64,000 bases of DNA from positions 372,001 through 436,000 of the forward strand of contig NZ_CP029480.1 of the NCBI RefSeq assembly GCF_003258705.1. The letters run 5' to 3'. Of the stretch, positions 1 through 6,357 are shown in pieces; the stretch's first letter is position 1, and each line of letters starts with the position of its first letter. Position numbers and translations under genes: made by a program. Source of the DNA: Arcticibacterium luteifluviistationis. Lineage in GTDB: Bacteria; Bacteroidota; Bacteroidia; Cytophagales; Spirosomataceae. The notes below the pieces were generated by a model. The model saw nothing but the letters and a program-made list of their open reading frames with translations. It made no database searches and was not told the origin of the DNA.

Positions 1-2
1 TA

Positions 3-779
3 ACCGCACTAGGGAACGCCATTGAACCTATAAATAAAGCATTAGCCTTGGATCCTAAGCTTCCAGAAGCCCATTCTTCCAAAGGTTTTTATTACCTCTA
101 CCACGATTGGGATTTTAAAGCAGCTGAAAAAGAATATAAGAAAGGGCTTGCGGTAGGAAATCCAGTAGGCTTTGCCCTCTATATAGATTATTTGAACTTT
201 GTTCGAAATCATAAAGAAGCACTTTATTACACCAATGAAATGGAGAAGATAGCTCCCTATTACCCCAATTCTAGGAAAATTTTGTCGTCTTATTATAATG
301 GTAACATACTTGAAGGAAAGGCTTTTGCTGCATCACGATTGAAAGTGATGAATAATTACTATTTACGAGACTCTTATGGTTTTCTGCTCTTAAATAATAA
401 GGAGTATGATGAAGCCATTGAGGTCTTTAAAGATTTGTTTGAGCTAGAAGGAATTAGATATCCTAGAATTTTAGGGTGGCTAGGTGCTGCCTTGGCCAAA
501 TCTGGAAGAGAAGAAGAGGCAAGAGCTATTATAAAGGAACTGCTGGAGAGAAGAGAAATTAGTAAAGCTGGGTCAAAAGGATTTTTTATTGCGGTGGTTT
601 ATTCAGCCCTAGGTGAAAAAGAAGAAGCAATTGACTGGTTAAAAACGGCTGTTAAAGACCATGAAATGGAAATTCCTTGGTTAATTAGTGAGCCACAATT
701 CTTCAATTTACATGAAGAAAAGGCATTTCAAGACTTAGTACAGAGCATAGGTTTTCCAAATCAATTTCCCCCTAAGTAG
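3..779 (+). CDS. TPR-repeat protein, C-terminal part (5' end outside window)
   Basis: The frame is open from base 3 to the stop at 777-779 and continues upstream of the TTG at 48, so the gene begins outside the window and about 258 C-terminal residues are seen. The visible part is all helical with TPR-like pairs: an A-L-A-L-D-P-K-L-P-E-A-H start of a repeat, then Y-H-D-W-D-F-x-A-A-E-x-E-Y-x-K-G-L, and near the end E-K-E-E-A-I-D-W-L-K-x-A followed by P-x-F-x-x-L and F-Q-D-L. This pattern is typical of the TPR tails of regulators or cyclases (CadC-type winged helix, AraC-type or adenylate cyclase heads). Which head this one carries cannot be seen. The assignment as a TPR tail is solid; the function is unknown. 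Confidence 0.75.
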   Translation, partial: TALGNAIEPINKALALDPKLPEAHSSKGFYYLYHDWDFKAAEKEYKKGLAVGNPVGFALYIDYLNFVRNHKEALYYTNEMEKIAPYYPNSRKILSSYYNGNILEGKAFAASRLKVMNNYYLRDSYGFLLLNNKEYDEAIEVFKDLFELEGIRYPRILGWLGAALAKSGREEEARAIIKELLERREISKAGSKGFFIAVVYSALGEKEEAIDWLKTAVKDHEMEIPWLISEPQFFNLHEEKAFQDLVQSIGFPNQFPPK

Positions 780-937
780 CCTCAATACACAACATACTTT
801 AAACATTTTCAACATGTGTTAAACCTTCTAGGAAAGATTTAAGCAAACACAACATCTATATAATCTGCTTAAAATAAGTTCTATCCAACTTTGTCATGTC
901 GATTTTGACATCCATTTCAAACAAAATTTATAGAACT

Positions 938-1435
938 ATGAAAATTTCAATTAAAGCTTTATTAATCATTGTTTCAGGTCTTTTTGTTTTTAGTTCATGT
1001 GCTCAAGGGCAAGACACTACGAAAGATGTAGACATTGTTAAAAATGCATTTCCAGAAAAACAGGCAGAACTAAGAGAAACCCTAGATGGCATATTTAAAA
1101 GCATTCAAGACGGAGATGCAGATAAGTTGATTTCATATCACGCTTACGGACCAAAATTCACCGAATTTAGAGACGGAGCTCCACGCTTTGGCTCAGAGGG
1201 CAATGAGGCTTATGAAAGAGGGCTAGTGGCTGCGGTATCTGGTTTTGATTATGACCTTGAAGATTTAAAGATAAACGTATTTGACAAAGTAGCTGTAGTT
1301 ACTTTTCATTCTAATTTTAGACCCCACATGGGCGACCAAATAGGTCAAATTAATGGACAGGTTACGTTAATCTTTGTAGAAACAGATTTGGGTTGGAAAA
1401 TCACGCATGAACACTTTTCAGATCTTAAGGTTTAA
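938..1435 (+). CDS. NTF2/SnoaL-like lipoprotein
   Basis: A 165-residue predicted lipoprotein. The signal sequence MKISIKALLIIVSGLF runs to a lipobox F-S-S-C, so I chose the ATG at 938 rather than the in-frame ATG at 896, which would put 14 extra residues before the signal. The mature part has the layout of a SnoaL/NTF2-like cone fold: an N-terminal helix with I-Q-D-G-D-A-D-K-L, a Y-G-P-K-F-T-E-F strand, and a final strand set V-T-L-I-F-V-E-T-D-L-G-W-K-I-T-H-E-H-F. Members of this fold include small enzymes and ligand-binding proteins, and nothing here identifies a substrate. The gene stands alone and is closed by a strong terminator. Confidence 0.75.
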   Translation: MKISIKALLIIVSGLFVFSSCAQGQDTTKDVDIVKNAFPEKQAELRETLDGIFKSIQDGDADKLISYHAYGPKFTEFRDGAPRFGSEGNEAYERGLVAAVSGFDYDLEDLKINVFDKVAVVTFHSNFRPHMGDQIGQINGQVTLIFVETDLGWKITHEHFSDLKV

Positions 1436-1457
1436 GAGAATAAACTCTTTTAAATCA

Positions 1458-1490
1458 AAAGCTAGTCATGAATATGGCTGGCTTTTTTTT
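1458..1490 (+). terminator. Rho-independent terminator after the NTF2-like gene
   Basis: A 12-bp stem (1458-1469 with 1474-1485, two G-U pairs) around a 4-base GAAT loop is followed by a run of T to 1490. It lies 23 bases past the stop at 1435 and separates this gene from grpE. Confidence 0.9.
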
Positions 1491-1506
1491 GTTTTCACTA
1501 AACCTT

Positions 1507-1521
1507 CTGCCAAAATGACAG
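1507..1521. promoter_or_regulatory. Palindromic element upstream of grpE-dnaJ
   Basis: CTGCCAAAATGACAG reads as CTG-n-CA-n3-TG-n-CAG, a near-perfect inverted repeat 60 bases before grpE. Its place ahead of a chaperone operon makes it a candidate heat-shock operator or promoter element. I know of no proven binding protein for it, so the role is inferred. No second copy was noticed ahead of another gene in the window. Confidence 0.45.
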
Positions 1522-1555
1522 TATAAATTATGATGGTTTAATTATTGATAATTTG

Positions 1556-1588
1556 AAGGAGGAGAAAAAAATGATTCAATATGTCTGA
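1556..1588 (+). promoter_or_regulatory. Strong Shine-Dalgarno and 5-codon ORF overlapping the grpE start
   Basis: AAGGAGGAG (1556-1564) is a near-perfect Shine-Dalgarno, unusual here. Its best-spaced ATG (6 bases away) is at 1571, which opens a 5-codon ORF ending TGA at 1586-1588. The grpE ATG at 1581 lies inside this mini-ORF, in the +1 frame, 16 bases from the Shine-Dalgarno. Translation of grpE may therefore depend on ribosomes ending at 1588 and restarting. Confidence 0.5.
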
Positions 1589-2111
1589 AAAGAATACAAA
1601 AGAAGAGAATATAGAAGAATTGTCAGAAGAAAACCTGACAAGTCAAGAAGAAACGGTAGAGTTGACAGAAGAAGAGCGTCTGACGCAAGAGCTTGCCGAA
1701 CAAAAAGACAAGTTTGTTAGACTTTTCTCAGACTTCGAAAACTTTAGAAGAAGAACGGCTAAAGAGAAGATAGATAATATCTTAAACGCAACTTCGGGGC
1801 TTATAAAAGAGCTACTTCCTGTGTTAGATGATTTTGAAAGGGCTCAAAGTGCTTTTGAAACGGCTACTGATATAGAGCCTGTCAAAGAAGGGGTTGAATT
1901 AGTTTATTCTAAGCTTAAAAAAACTTTAGAAGCTAAAGGTTTAAAAGCGATGGATTCTAAAGAAACTGATTTTGATGTGGAGCTTCACGAATGCATTACG
2001 CAGTTTGATGGTGGTGAAGATAAAAAAGGAAAAGTGATTGACGTAGTAGAAAAAGGCTATTTCTTAAATGACAAAGTCGTAAGGTATGCTAAAGTGGTGG
2101 TTGGTAGCTAA
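1581..2111 (+). CDS. grpE: GrpE, nucleotide exchange factor for DnaK
   Basis: A 176-residue cytosolic co-chaperone that releases ADP from DnaK. The first ~35 residues are acidic and disordered. A long coiled-coil helix follows, with the family signature F-x-R-L-F-S-D-F-E-N-F-R-R-R at about 46-60, then the four-helix region L-L-P-V-L-D-D-F-E-R-A. The C-terminal beta-wing ends in V-x-K-G-Y-x-L-N-D-K-V-V-R-Y-A-K-V-V-V-G. Length is normal for the family. The start at 1581 gives the usual acidic N-terminus, while the upstream ATG at 1571 is out of frame. It is followed by dnaJ after 81 bases and the two are probably one operon. dnaK is not in the window. Confidence 0.96.
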   Translation: MSEKNTKEENIEELSEENLTSQEETVELTEEERLTQELAEQKDKFVRLFSDFENFRRRTAKEKIDNILNATSGLIKELLPVLDDFERAQSAFETATDIEPVKEGVELVYSKLKKTLEAKGLKAMDSKETDFDVELHECITQFDGGEDKKGKVIDVVEKGYFLNDKVVRYAKVVVGS

Positions 2112-2152
2112 TAATCAAGAAATCAACTAAGGAAAACTTTAAAAATTATAAG

Positions 2153-2178
2153 CATATGCCGATTGATATTGGCATATG
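2153..2178. repeat. Hairpin between grpE and dnaJ
   Basis: CATATGCC at 2153-2160 and GGCATATG at 2171-2178 form a perfect 8-bp inverted repeat with a 10-base loop, ending 14 bases before the dnaJ ATG. There is no T-run, so it is not an ordinary terminator. It could be a processing site or adjust the GrpE to DnaJ ratio. Confidence 0.5.
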
Positions 2179-2192
2179 GCTAAAGAAAAGAT

Positions 2193-3353
2193 ATGGCAAA
2201 TAAGAGAGATTTTTACGAGGTACTGGGAGTATCACAAAGTGCAACACCTGAAGAGCTTAAAAAAGCTTACAGAAAGTTAGCCATAAAGTATCACCCAGAT
2301 AAAAACCCTGACGATAAAAGTGCAGAAGAGAAGTTTAAGGAAATAGCTGAAGCTTATTCCGTAGTTTCAGACCCTCAGAAAAAAGCTAGATATGACCAAT
2401 ATGGCCATGCAGGCATGGGTGGTGCTGGCGGCGGTGGCGGTCAAGGAGGATTTACTGTTGATGATATTTTCAGTCAATTTGGTGATATTTTTGGCGACGG
2501 CAGCCCTTTTGGTAGCTTCTTTGGTGGTAGCCGAGGTGGCGGTGGTGGCCAGCGTGTAAGAAAAGGATCTGATTTAAGAATTAAACTTACACTTACACTA
2601 ACTGATATAGCCAAAGGTGTAGAAAAGAAAATTAAAGTAAAAAGATATACCTCTTGTACTACTTGTACAGGAAATGGTTCTAAAAACGGAACATCTTTAA
2701 CTACCTGTGGTAGCTGTAATGGTCAAGGTCAGGTAAAAAGAGTACAGCAAACTATGCTAGGTCAGATGGTTTCTACTAGCACCTGCCCTACCTGTAATGG
2801 AGAAGGTAAGATGGTCTCTGAAAGATGTGAAGCTTGTTTTGGTGAAGGACGTCAGTTGACAGAAGACCAAATCAATATTAAAATACCTGGTGGCGTATCA
2901 GAAGGCATGCAGCTTTCTATGAGTGGCAAAGGAAACGTACCGGTAAGAGGTGGCGTTCCTGGTGATTTACTGATAGCTATTGAAGAAAAAGAGGATCCAG
3001 ATCTTAAAAGAGATGGTCAGAATATCATTTTTGACCTTCCAGTTAACTTCGTTGATGCTGTTTTAGGAAAAGATTTAGAAATACCTACTGTAGATGGTAA
3101 GGTTAAAATTAAACTTAAGCCTGGAACACAAGCCGGTGAAGTACTAAGATTAAGAGGAAAAGGGCTTCCGAGTGTCAATGGTTACGGAACAGGCGACCAG
3201 CTGGTTCATGTGAATATTTACACCCCTAATTCGGTAAGCTCTGAAGAGCAAAAAATACTTGAAAAGCTTAGAGAATCGCCAAACTTTGCTCCAAAGAAAG
3301 GAGGAAATAACAAAACGATTTTCGATAAGATGAAAGACTTCTTTCAAGGATAA
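2193..3353 (+). CDS. dnaJ: DnaJ, Hsp40 co-chaperone
   Basis: A 386-residue type I Hsp40 that delivers unfolded proteins to DnaK and stimulates its ATPase. The J domain (about 1-70) holds the H-P-D triad at 34-36. A Gly/Phe-rich linker follows at about 72-125. The zinc-finger region has four C-x-x-C-x-G-x-G units: CTTCTGNG (near 154), CGSCNGQG (172), CPTCNGEG (198) and CEACFGEG (212). The substrate-binding and dimerisation domains follow, with the L-R-L-R-G-K-G-L-P motif near 322. All parts are complete and the length is normal. It is the distal gene of grpE-dnaJ and ends at a strong terminator. Confidence 0.98.
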   Translation: MANKRDFYEVLGVSQSATPEELKKAYRKLAIKYHPDKNPDDKSAEEKFKEIAEAYSVVSDPQKKARYDQYGHAGMGGAGGGGGQGGFTVDDIFSQFGDIFGDGSPFGSFFGGSRGGGGGQRVRKGSDLRIKLTLTLTDIAKGVEKKIKVKRYTSCTTCTGNGSKNGTSLTTCGSCNGQGQVKRVQQTMLGQMVSTSTCPTCNGEGKMVSERCEACFGEGRQLTEDQINIKIPGGVSEGMQLSMSGKGNVPVRGGVPGDLLIAIEEKEDPDLKRDGQNIIFDLPVNFVDAVLGKDLEIPTVDGKVKIKLKPGTQAGEVLRLRGKGLPSVNGYGTGDQLVHVNIYTPNSVSSEEQKILEKLRESPNFAPKKGGNNKTIFDKMKDFFQG

Positions 3354-3355
3354 TT

Positions 3356-3392
3356 AAAAAATCCCCGCTAATTTTTAGCGGGGATTTTTTTT
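3356..3392. terminator. Bidirectional terminator between dnaJ and the TonB receptor
   Basis: A perfect 15-bp stem with a GC-rich core (ATCCCCGCTA, then TAGCGGGGAT) and a 5-base loop is flanked by A-run on the left and T-run on the right. It can therefore end transcripts from both converging genes. The receptor's stop codon (3391-3393) lies in its flank. Confidence 0.93.
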
Positions 3393-5679
3393 AGAACTTA
3401 TAATTAACTCTTAGGTTAATACTCCTCCCTAATTCATCAGCAAAGTAACGCTGACGATTTAAATAGTCCCTGTAAACTTCATTCAAGACATTTTCTACTT
3501 TTAATCCTAAGCCTAGGGTATTCTTCTTTACGTGCAAAGAAGTATTAAATCCTATGTTAAAAAGCTGATAAGTAGCAGGCGGTGGTAAAAAATCCTGGTC
3601 TGCCTCTAAATTTTTCTGTTCAAAAACTACCTGATGCTCTAAACTTAATGTAGACTCCTTTATGGAAAACTTTAAGGTATTACTCCAATTGTTTGAAGGC
3701 ATGTAAACCAAAGGCTTATCATTGGTCAAATCTGTTCCTTTTAGAATGGCTGCTTTAGAAACTAACCTTACATGACTTATTGGCTCAAAAGACAAAAGGA
3801 AGTCTGCACCTATTAACTGAGCATTCGTTTGCTCATAGTTAAATATTGGAAATGCTCCTCTAATGGTTAATGTATTCTCGGTTTGAGCCTGTAAGTATAT
3901 AAAATCTTCAATATTCTGATAATAGGTCAATACTTGAAAGAAGAGTTTCTTCTGTATTGCCAAATCAAAGGCTGCCGTTACTTTAAAAGACTTCTCTGAC
4001 TCTAAATCTACATTTCCTACTTCTATACTGCTCACACCTTGATGCAGTCCAAAGCTGTAAAGCTCATTGACCGCAGGAGCTCTGAGCGTATAACCAGCGT
4101 TTAAATTAAATTTAAACGCTTTAGAAAAACTGTACTTAATTCCTGACGAAACGCTGTAATTTTCAAACGTTCTATTATAGCGTACTATCTTTCTTGGTAA
4201 ATCACGGCTTATGGTAGCGGCATTTAATTGACGAATGTCTGTTCTTCCTCCAAACTCATAAAAAGCTTTACCACTTTCCTTCTGATAAAACCCAAAAATT
4301 GAGCCTGTTAAGGCTACATAATCAGGAATCAGAGGTAAAATACCCGTTTCTGGATTATTTGTATTGTCTTTTAAGTCGCCCTGAATTCCAGTTTTTACAA
4401 AGGCTCCATTACTTAAAGTGGTGCTATAATTCCCTTCTAGAAAGTGGCTGTGCTGAAAAAGACTAAGTGCCGCTTGGTCTGACCTACCCGCTCTCCTTAC
4501 ATCAAATTCCTTTCTATTGTCAATTTGACCTGCATATTGAAAAGTTAAAACAGAGGAGTTCTTATAACTTTTTGCAGTTTTTAGTTTAAGTAAATGGTGG
4601 TTTACCTTCTGAGAAGGAGCATCTATTTTGTAAGAAAAATCTTCCGAAGTAAAGAATGGTTCTTCTCTATCAAAAGCAGATTCTAAATCAGTCAGATTAC
4701 CAACATGGGCACCTCTTAAAATGCCTATTTCTGTATTAAATGTACTGAAGTACAAACTGCTGTTCCATTTGCCAATCACTTTCTCTAGCTGAAGAGAGCC
4801 ATTAGCTTCTCTCCTACCTGAATTAGTTAAATAATAGTTAGGTGTTTTTTGGTCGCCTATTCCTTTTAGACTTGCATTTAAACGCCAGCCTAATCCTTTT
4901 TTAGAGAATTTAGTAAGTTCAGTATTAAAAGTATGACCAAGACCATTACTCTGAAATATGTAATTGATATTTCCATGCAAATGAGGTTCATGCTCTATAA
5001 TATCAGGCTCTATCAAAACTACGCCACCGAGTGAACTCCCAGAAAACTCTAAAGCACTTACACCTTTAATTACCGAGATATGACCAGCAGAAAACGGGTC
5101 AATTTCAGGAGCATGGTCATTTCCCCACTGCTGGCCTGCCTGCTCTATGCCATTATTAAGCATAGTAATTCTGTTTCCATAAAGCCCATCAATAATCGGT
5201 TTAGAGATACCAGAACCCGTTTTTAAAGAACTAACGCCACTGATAGTTTGAAGTAAATCACTAATGCTTTTATTACTTTCTTTGGCTATTAAGTCCTTAT
5301 CTATGGTGTTACTGTTTTGCGTGCTAAAGTCAGCCCTATCTCCATGTACCAGCACCTCATCCATCAGTTCTTCATGATGATGTAGGTAAATATTTAATAC
5401 CGTATCATTTTTGATAACTAGGTATTGACTTAAAGGCTCACAGCTAACATGGCTAATTTTTAAATGGGTACTTGTTGGGCATAAGCCCTCAAACTCAAAA
5501 TAGCCATCTATGTCGGCTGATTTTCCCTGAGATATGCTTTCTAAGTATATTGTAGCAAAGGGTAAGGCCTCACCAGTTACCTCGTCAAAAAACCTACCCT
5601 TTAAGCTAATCTGACAATCTTGAGCTTTCAGCGTTCCGCCAAAAGCTAAGATTATCAATATTTTATTCCACTTCCACAT
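3391..5679 (-). CDS. TonB-dependent outer-membrane receptor (possible metal or metal-complex uptake)
   Basis: A 762-residue outer-membrane receptor. After the signal peptide comes a CarboxypepD_reg-like beta-sandwich (about 25-105; G-R-F-F-D-E-V-T-G-E-A-L-P-F-A). The plug domain follows (about 120-230; S-D-L-L-Q-T-I-S-G-V, then G-Q-Q-W-G-N-D-H-A-P-E-I-D-P), then a 22-strand-type barrel ending in an aromatic residue (N-Y-K-F). The W-G-N-D-H-x-P-E-I-D plug motif and the short length point to the ZnuD-like group rather than the SusC group. It overlaps the upstream lipoprotein gene by 17 bases, so the two are co-translated. Two palindromes ahead of the pair suggest metal-dependent repression. The substrate is inferred, not proven. 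Confidence 0.88.
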   Translation of the reverse strand: MWKWNKILIILAFGGTLKAQDCQISLKGRFFDEVTGEALPFATIYLESISQGKSADIDGYFEFEGLCPTSTHLKISHVSCEPLSQYLVIKNDTVLNIYLHHHEELMDEVLVHGDRADFSTQNSNTIDKDLIAKESNKSISDLLQTISGVSSLKTGSGISKPIIDGLYGNRITMLNNGIEQAGQQWGNDHAPEIDPFSAGHISVIKGVSALEFSGSSLGGVVLIEPDIIEHEPHLHGNINYIFQSNGLGHTFNTELTKFSKKGLGWRLNASLKGIGDQKTPNYYLTNSGRREANGSLQLEKVIGKWNSSLYFSTFNTEIGILRGAHVGNLTDLESAFDREEPFFTSEDFSYKIDAPSQKVNHHLLKLKTAKSYKNSSVLTFQYAGQIDNRKEFDVRRAGRSDQAALSLFQHSHFLEGNYSTTLSNGAFVKTGIQGDLKDNTNNPETGILPLIPDYVALTGSIFGFYQKESGKAFYEFGGRTDIRQLNAATISRDLPRKIVRYNRTFENYSVSSGIKYSFSKAFKFNLNAGYTLRAPAVNELYSFGLHQGVSSIEVGNVDLESEKSFKVTAAFDLAIQKKLFFQVLTYYQNIEDFIYLQAQTENTLTIRGAFPIFNYEQTNAQLIGADFLLSFEPISHVRLVSKAAILKGTDLTNDKPLVYMPSNNWSNTLKFSIKESTLSLEHQVVFEQKNLEADQDFLPPPATYQLFNIGFNTSLHVKKNTLGLGLKVENVLNEVYRDYLNRQRYFADELGRSINLRVNYKF

Positions 5680-6220
5680 TAAATGATACTTCTATATCTG
5701 TTTCTCCACCTGCATTTGCTATCAAACCATCAGAAACTCCTGAGGCTGCTTTGCTAGGCTCATGCCTTAAAGTTATAACCAAAGTTCCATTTGATACCGC
5801 TCCTGTTACTAAACGTGTCTTTAAACCTACAGGATCGCCATTAGCGTCGACATCGTCATAAGAGATAGCCACATCCAAGGCATCTGATTTCTCAAAGAAA
5901 AATTGATGTTCGTCACCCTCTTCTTCTACTTCTTCCGTAATAGACTCCACAGGACTAACAGACTCGTTAAGCAAACTTAATGTACCTACATAAGTTGTAT
6001 TTGCTTTTAAAACACCATTTGTTATCACGGGAGCATTTCCACCATCCCCGTCAATATCTTTAAAAGACAATACTACCGTATCTCCACCACCCTCTGGTAC
6101 CAACTGATAGTTTAAGGTAGTTATCAACTCCTCTTCATTAGGAATGACTGGGTCATCCTTTTCACAAGAAAAATTTAACAATGCCAAAAACAGAAAACCA
6201 CTAATTACTTTTAAACTCAT
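5663..6220 (-). CDS. Lipoprotein partner of the TonB receptor
   Basis: A 185-residue predicted lipoprotein with signal MSLKVISGFLFLALLNFSC and its lipobox cysteine. The start at 6220 is chosen because longer in-frame starts add a 34-residue stretch that is not signal-like and runs through the two palindromes. The mature protein is rich in beta-type segments with acidic D-I-D-G-D-G-G-N motifs. Near the middle it has a Glu-rich stretch ending E-G-D-E-H-Q-F-F-F, which could bind metal. No named family is recognised with certainty. Its 17-base overlap with the receptor gene indicates a joint function at the cell surface, for example substrate capture. Confidence 0.75.
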   Translation of the reverse strand: MSLKVISGFLFLALLNFSCEKDDPVIPNEEELITTLNYQLVPEGGGDTVVLSFKDIDGDGGNAPVITNGVLKANTTYVGTLSLLNESVSPVESITEEVEEEGDEHQFFFEKSDALDVAISYDDVDANGDPVGLKTRLVTGAVSNGTLVITLRHEPSKAASGVSDGLIANAGGETDIEVSFNVEVE

Positions 6221-6240
6221 TTTTATAGATACTTTTATGT

Positions 6241-6253
6241 GCAACAATGTTGC
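6241..6253. promoter_or_regulatory. Operator-like palindrome 1 (GCAACAATGTTGC)
   Basis: A perfect palindrome around a central A, 20 bases upstream of the lipoprotein start at 6220. Its last base is shared with the -7 box at 6253-6260. A sister copy lies 36 bases further upstream (centre to centre), and both are followed by AAGT. The shape suits a Fur/Zur-type dimeric repressor. Confidence 0.6.
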
Positions 6254-6260
6254 AAGTATA
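6253..6260 (-). promoter_or_regulatory. Bacteroidota-type -7 box for the lipoprotein-TonB operon
   Basis: On the minus strand this reads TATACTTG, matching TAnnTTG of the Bacteroidota sigma consensus. A TTG lies 17 bases upstream inside palindrome 2. The start codon at 6220 is about 33 bases downstream. Both palindromes would block this promoter. Confidence 0.5.
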
Positions 6261-6276
6261 GGCAATTCATTTAAAT

Positions 6277-6289
6277 GCAACAACGTTGC
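6277..6289. promoter_or_regulatory. Operator-like palindrome 2 (GCAACAACGTTGC)
   Basis: GCAAC-AAC-GTTGC has the same half-sites as palindrome 1 and the same AAGT tail, and it overlaps the presumed -33 region. Two matching palindromes across one promoter strongly suggest an operator pair. Confidence 0.6.
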
Positions 6290-6303
6290 AAGTGTTAATT
6301 TGC

Positions 6304-6335
6304 AAAAAAAAATACCTGCCATTTCTGACAGGTAT
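6304..6335 (-). terminator. Terminator of the DUF2723 gene
   Basis: A stem of 10 positions (6312-6321 with 6326-6335, one mismatch) around a TTTC-type loop is followed on the minus strand by nine T (the A-run at 6304-6312). It sits just past the stop of the minus-strand DUF2723 gene. Confidence 0.85.
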
Positions 6336-6357
6336 CCTTTATAGATTCACTACTAGT

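Noticed and set aside
896-937. Longer N-terminus for the NTF2-like lipoprotein from ATG 896
   Set aside because: It would put 14 polar residues before a clear lipoprotein signal that starts at 938.
6221-6322. 34-residue N-terminal extension of the TonB-associated lipoprotein
   Set aside because: It is translated operator and promoter DNA; the signal peptide begins at 6220.
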